A stretch of 64,000 nt of DNA, taken from positions 248,001 to 312,000 of the forward strand of contig JAEULA010000034.1 in the NCBI GenBank assembly GCA_016793165.1, written 5' to 3'. The translations under genes were made by a program, and so were the position numbers. This DNA is from Alphaproteobacteria bacterium (GTDB lineage Bacteria; Pseudomonadota; Alphaproteobacteria; CACIAM-22H2). The notes under the pieces are model-generated. The model worked only from the letters and a program-made list of their open reading frames with translations. It was not told the origin of the DNA and did no database searches. Positions 36,301 through 46,590 of this stretch are shown one piece after another; position 1 is the first letter of the stretch, and each line of letters begins with the position of its first letter.

Positions 36301-37113
36301 GTGAGCACCGCCGCGCCTTCCGGCCTCGCCGGCCATGCCGCCGATTTCGCGCGCGACGGCGCGATCCACCTGCCCGCGATCTTCGCCGACTGGGTCGAGA
36401 CGCTGCGCGCCGGCGTCGAACGCGCGATGGCGACTCCCGGCCCCTGGGAGCGGTCCTACAAGCCGAAGGACGGCTCGTCCCCGTTCTTCCAGGACTTCGC
36501 GCGATGGAAGGACACGCCGGAGTTCCAGCGCTTCCTCGACGGCTCCAACATCGGCGCCATCGCCGCGACGCTGATGGGATGTCGCGAGGTCCGCCTGTTC
36601 CACGACCACATCCTCGTCAAGGAGCCGGGCAGCAGCATCGTGACGCCGTGGCACCAGGACACGCCCTATTACTGCGTCACGCCGGAGCAGAGCATCAGCT
36701 TCTGGATCCCGCTCGATCCCGTCGCGCGCGCGGTCTCGCCGGAATTCGTGGCCGGCACGCATCGCGGCAACGTCGAGTACAAGCCGCAGCGATTCGACGG
36801 GACCGACCTCTACGCCGCCGACACGCGCCCGCCGATGCCCGCGATCGACGCCGACCGCGGCCGGTGGCGCATCCTGGGCTGGGAGATGGCCCCGGGCGAC
36901 GCCCTCGCCTTCCACTACTCGACGATCCACGGCGCGCCGGCGAACACCGACGGCGGCCGCCGGCGCCGCGCCGTGTCGTGGCGCGTGGTGGGCGAAGCGG
37001 CGCGGTTCGTCGACCGCGGCGGCAAGGGCTCGCCGCCGATGTCCCATCTCACGCTGAAGACCGGCGACGCGCTGACAGGCCCGGACTTCCCTCTGCTGCA
37101 TCCCCGAAACTGA
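36301..37113 (+). CDS. Phytanoyl-CoA dioxygenase family protein
   Basis: A 270-residue Fe(II)/2-oxoglutarate dioxygenase of the PhyH family. The HxD iron motif is WHQDTPYY (about residues 117-124), the distal His is in HYSTIHGAP (about 205-213) and an Arg that binds 2-oxoglutarate follows in RRAVSWR. PhyH proteins hydroxylate fatty acyl-CoAs or small molecules such as ectoine. GTG 36301 is the start; AAGGGAG lies about 9 bases before. Its placement just ahead of the liv importer genes suggests, but does not prove, that it acts on an imported compound. Confidence 0.86.
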   Translation: MSTAAPSGLAGHAADFARDGAIHLPAIFADWVETLRAGVERAMATPGPWERSYKPKDGSSPFFQDFARWKDTPEFQRFLDGSNIGAIAATLMGCREVRLFHDHILVKEPGSSIVTPWHQDTPYYCVTPEQSISFWIPLDPVARAVSPEFVAGTHRGNVEYKPQRFDGTDLYAADTRPPMPAIDADRGRWRILGWEMAPGDALAFHYSTIHGAPANTDGGRRRRAVSWRVVGEAARFVDRGGKGSPPMSHLTLKTGDALTGPDFPLLHPRN

Positions 37114-37152
37114 ACCCGCGCGCAAGCGGGCGTTCCCACGACAGGAGGCGAA

Positions 37153-38310
37153 ATGACGACACGCAGAACATGGACCGCGCGGCTGCTGGCTGCCGGCGCG
37201 GCGCTCGGCCTGCTGACCGGCCTCGCGCCGGCACAGGTCAAGATCGGGTTCCACGCCCCGCTCACCGGGCCCGCGGCGGCCGACGGCAAGTCGGCGCTGC
37301 AGGGCGCGCAGATCGCCGTGAAGCAGGCCAATGCCGCCGGCGGCATCGGCGGCTCGCCGGTCGAGCTCGTCTCCTACGACGACCAGACCAAGGCCGACCA
37401 GGCGGTGGCGCTCGCCAACAAGATGGTCGGCGACAAGCTCGTCGCCGTCGTCTCAGGCAGCTACTCCGGCCCGACGCGCTCCGCCGCGACGGTGTTCCAT
37501 CAGGCCGGCATCCCCTACGTCTCCGCCTATGCCGTGCATCCGGACATCACCACGTCGGGCAACTTCGCCTTCCGCACCGCCTTCGTCGGCGAGGTGCAGG
37601 GCCGCGGCGGCGCCAAGCTCACCGGCGAGGCGCTCGGCAAGAAGCGCGTCGTGATGCTGACGGTGAACAACGACTTCGGCCAGTCGGTCGCCGCCGGGTT
37701 CAAGGAGGCGGCGCCGAAATTCGGCATCACGATCGTCAAGGAATACAATTTCGGGATGGGCGACCGGCAGTTCGGTCCGCTGGTCGCGTCGGTGCGCGCC
37801 GACAATCCCGAGGCCATCTACCTCGTCGGCTACTTCTTCAACGGGGGCCCGCTGGTCAAGCAGCTGCGCGATGCCGGCATCGCCGTCCAGATCGTCGGCA
37901 CCGAGGGCATCGACGGCCAGACCTTCATCGACATCGTCGGCGCCGCCGCGGCCGAGGGCGTGGTGATCACCACGGCGCTGGATCGTGATTCGACCGATCC
38001 CGAAACCCGCGGCTTCATCGACGATTACGAGAAGAGCTTCGGCGGCTCCAAGGCCGACATGGTCGCGGCCTCGGCGCACGCGGCGATGAAGGTCGTCATC
38101 GAGAACATGCGCAAGGCCGGGACCGCCGATCCGAAGGCGCTGCGCGACGCGATCGCCGCGAACACGGTCCCGACGGTGCTGGGTCCGCTGGCGTTCAACA
38201 GGCTCGGCGAGGTGCGCAAGCCGCTGCAGATCCAGGTCGTGAAGGGCGGCGCCTGGCACCGGCACTCGGTCATCGACGACCCGGTCCTGCTCGCCCCGCC
38301 CGACCGGTGA
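37153..38310 (+). CDS. livK: Branched-chain amino-acid-type ABC transporter, periplasmic binding protein
   Basis: A 385-residue type I periplasmic-binding protein. A signal peptide (positive MTTRRTW start, hydrophobic core about 11-25, cleavage near APA-Q) is followed by the two-lobe fold starting VKIGFHAPLTGPAA. Motifs typical of LivK/HAAT binders include GAQIAVKQANAAGGI and VSGSYSG (ligand Ser). A strong AGGAGG Shine-Dalgarno precedes ATG 37153. It begins a five-gene liv operon. The ligand might be Leu/Ile/Val, other amino acids, amides or aromatic acids; HAAT proteins are broad. Confidence 0.91.
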   Translation: MTTRRTWTARLLAAGAALGLLTGLAPAQVKIGFHAPLTGPAAADGKSALQGAQIAVKQANAAGGIGGSPVELVSYDDQTKADQAVALANKMVGDKLVAVVSGSYSGPTRSAATVFHQAGIPYVSAYAVHPDITTSGNFAFRTAFVGEVQGRGGAKLTGEALGKKRVVMLTVNNDFGQSVAAGFKEAAPKFGITIVKEYNFGMGDRQFGPLVASVRADNPEAIYLVGYFFNGGPLVKQLRDAGIAVQIVGTEGIDGQTFIDIVGAAAAEGVVITTALDRDSTDPETRGFIDDYEKSFGGSKADMVAASAHAAMKVVIENMRKAGTADPKALRDAIAANTVPTVLGPLAFNRLGEVRKPLQIQVVKGGAWHRHSVIDDPVLLAPPDR

Positions 38311-38374
38311 TCGCGACAGCATCCGCCGCCCGCCCCGTCGCGGGCGGCGGATCATCGCCCGCCCGCGCCCGCGC

Positions 38375-39235
38375 ATGCTGCATCTCGAACTCCTCGTCCA
38401 GGGCGTCGTCCAGGGCAGCATCTATGCGCTGATCGCGCTCGGACTGACGCTGGTATACGGCCTGCTGCGCGTCCTCCATGTCGCCCATGCGGCGATGTTC
38501 ACCCTCGGCGCCTATCTCGGCGTCGTCGTCACGAACGCCACCGGCAGCCTGCCGCTCGGCTGCCTCGCGGCGACGCTGCTCTGCGGCTTCGCCGGCGTCG
38601 CGCTCTACCGGCTCTGCTACGAGCCGATCCTGCATCGGCCGCCCTTCGTCGCGCTGATCGCCTCGATCGGACTCTACATCGCGGCCGAGGAGGTCTTCCG
38701 CATCGTCTTCGGCGAGTTCGGCCTCTCCTACCAGGCGCCGCCGTTGCAGTCGCGCCTCGCGGCCGCGGGGATCGGGCTCAAGGCGGCGGAGCTGGTCGTC
38801 ATCCTCGCCTCCGCCGCGATCATCGCGGCACTGGCCATCCTGCAGCGACGCACGCGCCTCGGCATCGCCTGCATCGCCAGCGTTGCCGACCCGGCGATGG
38901 CGCAGTCGGCCGGCATCGATCTCCGCCGCGTCCGCGACCTCGTGTTCTTCGTCGGCTCGGCGCTGGCCGGCTATGCGGGAGTGATGGTCGGGCTGCTCAA
39001 CAACCTCGTCGAGCCCGGGCTCGGCGCCGTGCCCTCCTACAAGGCGCTCGCGATCATCGTCCTCGGCGGCCTCGGCTCGACCGCCGGCGCGCTCGCCGCC
39101 TCGATGGTGCTGGGGATCGTCGAATCCTTCGGCACGATCCACCTCGGCTGGCTGATGGACCGCAACGCGATCGCCTTCGCCTTCCTGATCGCGGTGCTGA
39201 TGGTCCGGCCGCACGGCCTGTTCGCGCGGCGTTGA
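38375..39235 (+). CDS. livH: Branched-chain amino-acid-type ABC transporter permease LivH
   Basis: A 286-residue inner-membrane permease of the HAAT importer family. About eight transmembrane helices with the family N-terminus (GVVQGSIYALIALGLTLVYG, here the central part) and the conserved GxxA-G-rich EAA-like loop near 205-225. It follows livK after 64 bases and precedes livM, whose TTG/ATG start overlaps or abuts its stop. It pairs with LivM to make the channel for the solute delivered by LivK and powered by LivG/LivF. Confidence 0.92.
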   Translation: MLHLELLVQGVVQGSIYALIALGLTLVYGLLRVLHVAHAAMFTLGAYLGVVVTNATGSLPLGCLAATLLCGFAGVALYRLCYEPILHRPPFVALIASIGLYIAAEEVFRIVFGEFGLSYQAPPLQSRLAAAGIGLKAAELVVILASAAIIAALAILQRRTRLGIACIASVADPAMAQSAGIDLRRVRDLVFFVGSALAGYAGVMVGLLNNLVEPGLGAVPSYKALAIIVLGGLGSTAGALAASMVLGIVESFGTIHLGWLMDRNAIAFAFLIAVLMVRPHGLFARR

Positions 39236-39249
39236 GGGCGCGGGCCGCG

Positions 39250-40101
39250 ATGCAGTACGCCGCCTCGATGGCCGTCACGATGGGGATCACGGTGATCGCC
39301 GCGCTGGGGCTCAACCTGATCGCCGGGTTCTGCGGCCAGATCTCGCTCGGCCATGCCGCCTTCGTCGGGGTCGGCGCCTATGTCGCCGCCCTGCTGGCCA
39401 AGGCGGGCGTGCCGATGCTCGCGACCCTGCCGCCGGCGATGGCGATCGCGGCCGCGCTGGGCGTCGTCACCGGGCTCGCGGCGCTGCGGGTGCGCGAGGA
39501 CTTCCTCGCGATCACAACGATGGGCGTGAACCTGCTCTTCGTCGGCGTCGTGCGCCAGCAGAGCCTCCTCGGCGGCGAGCTCGGCGTCTCCGGGATCCCC
39601 GGCCCGGGCCTCGACCCGACCGCCTATGCGGGGTTCGTGCTCGGCCTCGCGGCGCTCGCGATCGTCTTCTGCCTCTGGGTCCGGCGCTCGTGGATGGGAC
39701 GCGTCTTCGCCGCCGTCGGCGAGGACGAGGACACGACCCGCGTGCTCGGCATCGCCGCCGCGCGCTTCAAGCTGTGGGCCTTCGCCTTCGGCTCGGCGCT
39801 CGCCGGGCTCGCCGGCGCCCTGCTCGCCTACCACCTGCGCATCGTGCTGCCCGACAGCTTCGCGCTGGTCGAGTCGATCGCCCTGCTGTCGATGGTCGTG
39901 ATCGGCGGCATCGGTTCGGTCGCGGGGGTCACCGTCGCGGCGGCCGCGATGGCCGTGCTGCCGCAATGGTTCCAGGCGATCGGCAACTACAAGCTCCTCG
40001 TCTACGGCGGGCTGCTCTTCGCGACGATGCGCTTCTGTCCCGACGGGCTCGCCGGCGCGCTGGCCCGCGCCGGCCGGCGCTGGCGCAAGGCCCTGCCGTG
40101 A
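39250..40101 (+). CDS. livM: Branched-chain amino-acid-type ABC transporter permease LivM
   Basis: A 283-residue permease with the typical LivM sequence AALGLNLIAGFCGQISLGHA near the N-terminus and the DFLAITTMGVN segment. About eight to ten helices. ATG 39250 is preferred because GAGGG lies just ahead; a TTG at 39232 overlapping livH is possible and would add six residues. Its stop overlaps the livG start (GTGA), so translation is coupled. Confidence 0.92.
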   Translation: MQYAASMAVTMGITVIAALGLNLIAGFCGQISLGHAAFVGVGAYVAALLAKAGVPMLATLPPAMAIAAALGVVTGLAALRVREDFLAITTMGVNLLFVGVVRQQSLLGGELGVSGIPGPGLDPTAYAGFVLGLAALAIVFCLWVRRSWMGRVFAAVGEDEDTTRVLGIAAARFKLWAFAFGSALAGLAGALLAYHLRIVLPDSFALVESIALLSMVVIGGIGSVAGVTVAAAAMAVLPQWFQAIGNYKLLVYGGLLFATMRFCPDGLAGALARAGRRWRKALP

Positions 40102-40844
40102 GCGCCGCGATCCTCGCCGTCGAGGACATCGCCGTGCGCTTCGGCGGCGTCGTCGCGGTCGACGGCGTCTCGTTCTCGGTCGCGCCGGGCGAGCTCGTCG
40201 GCCTGATCGGCCCCAACGGCGCCGGCAAGACGACGGTCATGCGCGCCATCGTCGGCATCGTCGAGCCGCAGGCCGGCTCGATCCGGCTCGCGGGCGCGCC
40301 GCTCGACGGGCTGCCGGTCGAGGCGCGGGTCCGCCGCGGCCTCGCACTGTCGCAGCAGCTGGTTCGCCCCTTCCGCATGGCGAGCGTGCTCGACAACGTC
40401 GTCCTGGCCGCGGGCGGCGCGGTCACCGCGCGGCCCTGGCGCGCCCTGATCACGCGCGACGCGACCGCCATGTCCGCGCGGGCGCGCGCCGCGCTCGATC
40501 GCGTCGGCATCGCGGTACATGCGGACAAGAGCCCCGCGACCCTGCCGCTCGGCGTGCTCAAGCGGTTGGAGATGGCCCGCGCCCTCGTGCTGGAGCCCCG
40601 GCTGCTCCTGCTCGACGAGCCGCTCGCCGGGCTCAACTCGCGCGAGGCGCATGCGCTCGCGGCGACCATCGCCGAGATCAACGCCGCCGGAGTCACCACC
40701 GTGCTGATCGAGCACAACCTGACCCAGGTCATGCGCGTGTGCCGGCGTCTGGTCGTGCTCGACAACGGGCGCAAGATCGCCGACGGCGACCCGCGCGCGG
40801 TGATGGCGGAGCCCGCGGTGCGTGCGGCCTATCTCGGGCATTGA
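40098..40844 (+). CDS. livG: Branched-chain amino-acid-type ABC transporter ATPase LivG
   Basis: A 248-residue ABC ATPase. Walker A GPNGAGKT, Walker B LLLLDEPLAGL and the H-loop in IEHNL are intact. The signature is LPLGVLKR instead of LSGGQ, a common LivG variation. The Q-loop lies in ALSQQLVRPF, typical of LivG. GTG 40098 overlaps the livM stop. It forms a heterodimer with LivF to energise the HAAT importer. Confidence 0.92.
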   Translation: MSAAILAVEDIAVRFGGVVAVDGVSFSVAPGELVGLIGPNGAGKTTVMRAIVGIVEPQAGSIRLAGAPLDGLPVEARVRRGLALSQQLVRPFRMASVLDNVVLAAGGAVTARPWRALITRDATAMSARARAALDRVGIAVHADKSPATLPLGVLKRLEMARALVLEPRLLLLDEPLAGLNSREAHALAATIAEINAAGVTTVLIEHNLTQVMRVCRRLVVLDNGRKIADGDPRAVMAEPAVRAAYLGH

Positions 40845-40851
40845 GGCGGCG

Positions 40852-41592
40852 ATGCTGGCGCTCGAATCCCTCAGCTGCGGCCACGGCGCGATCACCGCGG
40901 TGCACGGCCTCTCGCTCGCGGTCGAGGCCGGGCGCATCGCCGCGCTGGTCGGGCCCAACGGAGCCGGAAAGTCGTCGACCCTGATGTGCATCGCCGGCCA
41001 TGTCCGCGCGACGGCGGGTCGCGTCGTCATGGACGGCTCGCCGCTCGACCATCTGCCACCCCACGAGCGCGTCCGCCGCGGCATCGCCATCGCGCCCGAG
41101 GGCCGGCGGCTATTCAAGACGCTGAGCGTCGAGGACAACCTGCGCGTCGGCGGCATGATCCATCCGGCGCGCGAGTTCGCCCGCGACCGCGACCGGGTGC
41201 TGGCGCTGTTTCCGCGCCTGCGCGAGCGCATCGCCAGCCTTGCGGGAACGCTCTCGGGCGGCGAGCAGCAGATGCTCGCGATCGGTCGCGCGTTGATGGC
41301 GCGCCCGCGCCTGCTGCTGATCGACGAGCTGTCGCTCGGCCTGATGCCGAAGGTGATCGACGCCTGCTACGAGGCGCTCGGCCGCCTGCGCGACGAGGGT
41401 CTCGCGATCCTGCTCGTCGAGCAGAACACCGAGCGCGTGATGAGCGTGGCCGACACGATCACCGTGCTGGAGTCCGGCGAGACGGTCTGGCGCGGCACCG
41501 CGGATGCGGCGCGCCGCGATCCGAGCCTGCTCGACGCCTATCTCGGCACCGCCGCCGGCCCGGCGGCCGAGGAGCCGCCGCCGCCCCGGTGA
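40852..41592 (+). CDS. livF: Branched-chain amino-acid-type ABC transporter ATPase LivF
   Basis: A 246-residue ABC ATPase. Walker A GPNGAGKS, the IAPEGRRLFKTLSVEDNL segment characteristic of LivF (PEGRxxF), signature LSGGEQQM, Walker B LLLIDELSLGL and VEQNT with the H-loop His replaced by Gln as is normal in LivF. ATG 40852 is 7 bases after the livG stop. It ends the liv operon; the gap to the aminotransferase gene is 109 bases. Confidence 0.93.
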   Translation: MLALESLSCGHGAITAVHGLSLAVEAGRIAALVGPNGAGKSSTLMCIAGHVRATAGRVVMDGSPLDHLPPHERVRRGIAIAPEGRRLFKTLSVEDNLRVGGMIHPAREFARDRDRVLALFPRLRERIASLAGTLSGGEQQMLAIGRALMARPRLLLIDELSLGLMPKVIDACYEALGRLRDEGLAILLVEQNTERVMSVADTITVLESGETVWRGTADAARRDPSLLDAYLGTAAGPAAEEPPPPR

Positions 41593-41701
41593 CACGGCTG
41601 CCCCGGCGTGCCGCCCGCGCGAGGCGGCGCGGCGCGACCCCATGGCCATTCACGGCGCGGCGCCGGGCGGCGTAGCCTGGGGCGCCAACCGAGGAGGGAC
41701 C

Positions 41702-43123
41702 ATGGATCAGCAAGTCAGCCGCCGCACCGTGCTCGCAGGGGCCGGCGCACTCGCGCTCGCAACACGCTCGAACGCGGCGGTCAGCGCCGAGGACGCCGCC
41801 TATTTCGCGGCCGAGGAGCCCTTCTTCCTCGAGTTCGCGAAGGAGTTCACCCTCGACCCGAAGGTGACCTACTTCATGGCGGCCCAGAAGGGGTCGATGC
41901 CGAAGCCCGTCCTCGCGCGCATGAAGGAGGGGCTCGACCACGTGGCGCGCGACCCCTTCCCGGTCTATGTCGAGCCGTCGGCGAAGATCCGCGAGCGGAT
42001 CGCCGCCGCCTACGGCACGACACCCGACCAGATCGCGATCACCCGCAACACGACCGACGCCCTCACGCTGGCGATGATGGGGATCGAGTGGAAGCCGGGC
42101 GACGAAATCCTCATCACGCCGCTCGAGCATCCGACGGGGATCACCATCGCGCTGCGCATCGCGGCGCGCTACGGCGTCGTCGTCCGGCAATGGGGCGTGC
42201 CGAGCCTGCCGCGCAGCTCCGCCGACGAGGTCGTCGCCGCGATCGAGCGGCGCGTCGTTCCGGGCAAGACCAAGGTCGTCTTCTTCTCGTCGCCGCTGTG
42301 GCCGACCGGCATGCGCATGCCCGAACGCCGAATCGCCGAGATCGCGCAGAAGGCCGGCGCGATCACGGTGGTCGACGGCGCGCACTACAACGGCATGTTC
42401 GACCCGCGGCTCGACGAGAGCGGCATCGACTTCTTCGCGCTCTGCGGACACAAATGGCAGAACGGGCCGGGCGGGACCGGCCTGCTCTACGTGCGCAACC
42501 GCGAACTGCCGTCGAATCCGACGCCGCTGCCGCGCTTCCATCTCGTGCGCACGCAGTCGCGCGAGGTGCCCTTCGACGGCAGCCGCGGCTACGACGTCGG
42601 CGCGGCGCTGTCGCTCTACGGCTTCCCGGAATCCGCCGACTGGCGCGCCCTCGGCGATGCCGTGTCGCTGTGGGACAAGATCGGCCGCAAGCGCATCGAG
42701 ACCTGGCACCTGCGGCTCGGCGCGTATTTCCGCGACCGGATCGTCGAGACTTTCGGCGAGGCCGCCGTGCTGCGCCCGCAGCACGATCCCGCCCTGCAGT
42801 CCGGCATCATCGGCTTCAACCCCTTCCCGAAGCCCGAGCAGCGGCGCGACGAGAAGCTGAACGTGGACTTCCGGAGCCGCATCCTGCGCGAGTACGGCTT
42901 CCGCATCTCGGGGCTCGGGGTCGGCAGCAACGGCCTGACGCGCAAGCCCGATCCCGAGGCGGCGGCGTTCCCGTCCGGCACCATCCCGAACCGGGATCCC
43001 GCGACGCTCGCGCCCGCGCCCATGGACCATCCGCAGCGCGTCAATGCCTGCGTGTGGAACTCCCGCGCGGACGTCGACCGCTTCATCGACGCGACCAAGG
43101 ATCTCGTGGCGAAGATGACCTGA
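41702..43123 (+). CDS. Tat-exported class V PLP aminotransferase-like protein
   Basis: A 473-residue fold-type I PLP enzyme related to isopenicillin-N epimerase/cysteine desulfurase. The N-terminus has a twin-arginine signal, SRRTVLAGAGALALA (residues 6-20), with a probable cleavage after SNA. PLP-binding features are TRNTTDAL, DGAHYNG (Asp of the pyridine N) and the Schiff-base lysine in CGHKWQNGPGGTG (about 255-267). A Tat signal means it is folded with cofactor in the cytoplasm and exported to the periplasm. It lies downstream of the liv operon, so it may act on the imported amino acid. Reaction unknown. Confidence 0.86.
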   Translation: MDQQVSRRTVLAGAGALALATRSNAAVSAEDAAYFAAEEPFFLEFAKEFTLDPKVTYFMAAQKGSMPKPVLARMKEGLDHVARDPFPVYVEPSAKIRERIAAAYGTTPDQIAITRNTTDALTLAMMGIEWKPGDEILITPLEHPTGITIALRIAARYGVVVRQWGVPSLPRSSADEVVAAIERRVVPGKTKVVFFSSPLWPTGMRMPERRIAEIAQKAGAITVVDGAHYNGMFDPRLDESGIDFFALCGHKWQNGPGGTGLLYVRNRELPSNPTPLPRFHLVRTQSREVPFDGSRGYDVGAALSLYGFPESADWRALGDAVSLWDKIGRKRIETWHLRLGAYFRDRIVETFGEAAVLRPQHDPALQSGIIGFNPFPKPEQRRDEKLNVDFRSRILREYGFRISGLGVGSNGLTRKPDPEAAAFPSGTIPNRDPATLAPAPMDHPQRVNACVWNSRADVDRFIDATKDLVAKMT

Positions 43124-43216
43124 CGCGGTCGCCGGGGCGCCGCCAGGTCGGGCTGTCGATCGCGGCGCCACGAGCCGCGATCGGTCCTTGCGTCGGGGCT
43201 CCTCGGACGCGGCAGC

Positions 43217-43251
43217 CCCCTGCCGTCCGCGCGGCGGACGCCAGGGGGCGC
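43217..43251. terminator. Hairpin between aminotransferase gene and phaB (convergent)
   Basis: GCCCCCTG (43217-43224) pairs with CAGGGGGC (43244-43251) and CGTCCGC (43226-43232) with GCGGACG (43236-43242), with one mismatch and a 3-base loop. It lies in a 157-base convergent gap, where it would serve as a bidirectional terminator. No T-tract is visible on either strand. Confidence 0.55.
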
Positions 43252-43280
43252 CATGCGGCGGCCGGCGCCCCGGCAGCCCC

Positions 43281-44006
43281 TCAGTACATGTGCTGGCCGC
43301 CGTTGATCGACAGCGTCGAGCCGGTGATGAAGCCGCCGTCGTCGGCGACGAGGAACGCCACGCCGCGGGCGATCTCCTCGGCATGGCCGAGACGTCCCAC
43401 GGGAATGCGCGCCACGATCTTCTGCAGCACGTCGGCCGGCACCGCCTGCACCATCTCGGTGTCGATGTAGCCGGGCGCGATCGCGTTCACGGTGATGCCG
43501 GCGCGCGCGCCCTCCTGCGCCAGCGCCTTGGTGAAGCCGTGGATGCCCGACTTCGCCGCGGCATAGTTCACCTGGCCGTACTGGCCGGCCTGGCCGTTGA
43601 TCGAGCCGATGTTGACGATGCGGCCGAACTTCCGCTCGTTCATCGAATCCCACACGCACTTGCACAGGTTGAAGCAGGAGCCGAGGTTGGTGTCGATCAC
43701 CGCGTCCCACATGTCGCGGCTCTGGCGCTTGAGCGTCGCATCGCGCGTGATGCCGGCGTTGTTGACCAGCACCTCGATCGGGCCCTGCTCGGCGACGATC
43801 TTCGCGACCGCAGCCTGGCAAGCCGCGAAGTCCGCGACGTCGAACTTGTAGGCCGGGATCCCGGTCTCGGCGGTGAACTTCTTCGCCACCTCGTCGTTGC
43901 CGCCGTAGTTGGCGACGACCTTGTAGCCTGACTTCTTCAGGTGCTCGCTGATCGCGCGGCCGATGCCGCGCGTTCCGCCGGTGACCAGTGCGACACGTGA
44001 TGCCAT
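43281..44006 (-). CDS. phaB: Acetoacetyl-CoA reductase
   Basis: A 241-residue short-chain dehydrogenase that reduces acetoacetyl-CoA to (R)-3-hydroxybutyryl-CoA with NADPH for polyhydroxybutyrate. The Rossmann GGTRGIG (residues 8-14), NNAGIT and the catalytic Ser (INGQ region NIGSING), Tyr and Lys (NYAAAKSG, Y-x3-K) are intact, and PhaB hallmarks such as GQYGQVNY are present. A strong GGAGGGA Shine-Dalgarno precedes. It follows phaA by 68 bases in the same direction. Confidence 0.95.
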   Translation of the reverse strand: MASRVALVTGGTRGIGRAISEHLKKSGYKVVANYGGNDEVAKKFTAETGIPAYKFDVADFAACQAAVAKIVAEQGPIEVLVNNAGITRDATLKRQSRDMWDAVIDTNLGSCFNLCKCVWDSMNERKFGRIVNIGSINGQAGQYGQVNYAAAKSGIHGFTKALAQEGARAGITVNAIAPGYIDTEMVQAVPADVLQKIVARIPVGRLGHAEEIARGVAFLVADDGGFITGSTLSINGGQHMY

Positions 44007-44074
44007 TTTCGTCTCCCTCCTGCGGTTTCGTTCTTGGGCTGCGGCGATCCGGGCGATTCAGCGCCCGGCGCCCG

Positions 44075-45247
<1,173 letters not shown>

Positions 45248-45333
45248 GTGATCCTCCTCATGCGATTTTGGACGCGCGATCTAGGCAAGCGAGCTTACGT
45301 CGACCTTACGGCGGTAGATAGGTGGCGGCCGCC

Positions 45334-46590
45334 TCACGGCGCAAGCGCGCGCAGCCAATCGAAGACCTGCGGCCAGAGCGTGGCCGGTGCGCGCCGCGAG
45401 CTGACCATTCCGATATGCCCGAGCGGCGGCACGAGCTTCGCGGCGCCCGGCAGCGCCGCATGCAGCGCCAGGGCGGAGCGCGGCGGGACGATGCGATCCT
45501 GCTCGGGCACGACGACGAGGCTCGGCACGCGCAGCCGTGCGGGATCGACGGCGTCGCCGGCGATGCGCCAGTGTCCGGCCGCCGTCGCGTTGTCACCGTA
45601 CCAGTCGAGCAGGCATTCGCGCGCGACCGGCGCGGCGAGCGGCACGCCGTCGTTGAGCCAGTCCTCGAGCGCGACGAACTCGCGCGCCTTGTCGCCGCCG
45701 GGATCGAGGCCCGCGAAGCCCAGGAACTTGCGCGGCACCAGGAACGGATCGAGCCCGGCGAACAGCGCCTGGATGCCGTCGACCGGCAGCTCGCCGAGCG
45801 CATCGACGATCGGCAGCCAGACCCGCGCCTGCGCCGCCAGCGCCACGGCCAGGTCCCGGCGCTCCGCGTGGAAGTCCCACGGCGTCGCCAGCAGCACCAG
45901 GCCGCGCAGCGCCTCGGCATGCTGCAGGGCGAGCGGCAATGCCAGCAAACCTCCCATGCAGTAGCCCGCGACCACCGGCCGGCCGGGACCCAACGCACGC
46001 ACCGCCTCGAGCGCGCGCGCGAGGCGGCCCGCGACATAGGCGTCGAGGCCGAAGCCGCGCTCGACGTCGCCCGGCGCGTCCCAGTCCACGAGCAAGGGCC
46101 GAAAGCCCGCCGCGGCGAGTGCACGCACGAAGCTGCGTTCCGGCAGCAGGTCGAGGATGTAGCCGCGATTGACGAGCGACGGGATGACGAGCACGGGGGG
46201 CGCCGCCGCATCCGGGGCGCAGTCGAGCATGCGGGTCGTGCCCTCGGACCAGATCACCGGCCAGGGCACGGCGGCACGGCGATACGGATGGCGACGATAC
46301 GCCGCAATCGCCCCGGCAAGGGCCGCGGCGCGCCGGCGGATCTCGGCGTCGACCGCGGCGCGCAGCGCGTCAGGCGCCGCCGCCGCCAGTTGCGGCCACA
46401 GGCTTGCGAGCCCGGGGCTTGCGAACACGGGCGGCGCGCTCCCGCTCGAGATCGCCGACGCGCTGCTCGAGGGCGGCAATACGCCGAGCGAGCTCGCCCA
46501 GGTCGACATCGCCGCCGTCAGGTGCAGTCCCAGCGGCCGCGGCGCCATGCGGCGCGCGAGCTGGGGATCCGGCCTCGGGTGACTGTCCAT
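45334..46590 (-). CDS. phaC: Class III-type polyhydroxyalkanoate synthase subunit PhaC
   Basis: A 418-residue alpha/beta-hydrolase-fold polymerase. The lipase-like box GYCMGG (about residues 205-210) carries the catalytic Cys; the Asp of EQDRIVP and the His of LGHIGM complete the triad. VNRGYILDLLP and FRPLLVDWDAPG are PhaC signatures. The start is uncertain: MAPRPLGLHL near the N-terminus resembles the family start, so ATG 46590 is taken, but this overlaps the upstream PhaE-like gene by about 220 bases. A start downstream of the overlap would remove conserved sequence. It links 3-hydroxyacyl-CoA into PHA together with a PhaE subunit. Confidence 0.83.
   Translation of the reverse strand: MDSHPRPDPQLARRMAPRPLGLHLTAAMSTWASSLGVLPPSSSASAISSGSAPPVFASPGLASLWPQLAAAAPDALRAAVDAEIRRRAAALAGAIAAYRRHPYRRAAVPWPVIWSEGTTRMLDCAPDAAAPPVLVIPSLVNRGYILDLLPERSFVRALAAAGFRPLLVDWDAPGDVERGFGLDAYVAGRLARALEAVRALGPGRPVVAGYCMGGLLALPLALQHAEALRGLVLLATPWDFHAERRDLAVALAAQARVWLPIVDALGELPVDGIQALFAGLDPFLVPRKFLGFAGLDPGGDKAREFVALEDWLNDGVPLAAPVARECLLDWYGDNATAAGHWRIAGDAVDPARLRVPSLVVVPEQDRIVPPRSALALHAALPGAAKLVPPLGHIGMVSSRRAPATLWPQVFDWLRALAP

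Noticed and set aside
40098..40844. LivG signature LPLGVLKR as a sign of a dead ATPase
   Set aside because: LivG proteins often vary in the signature; Walker A, Walker B Glu and H-loop His are all present, unlike the ABC-like protein at 53605.
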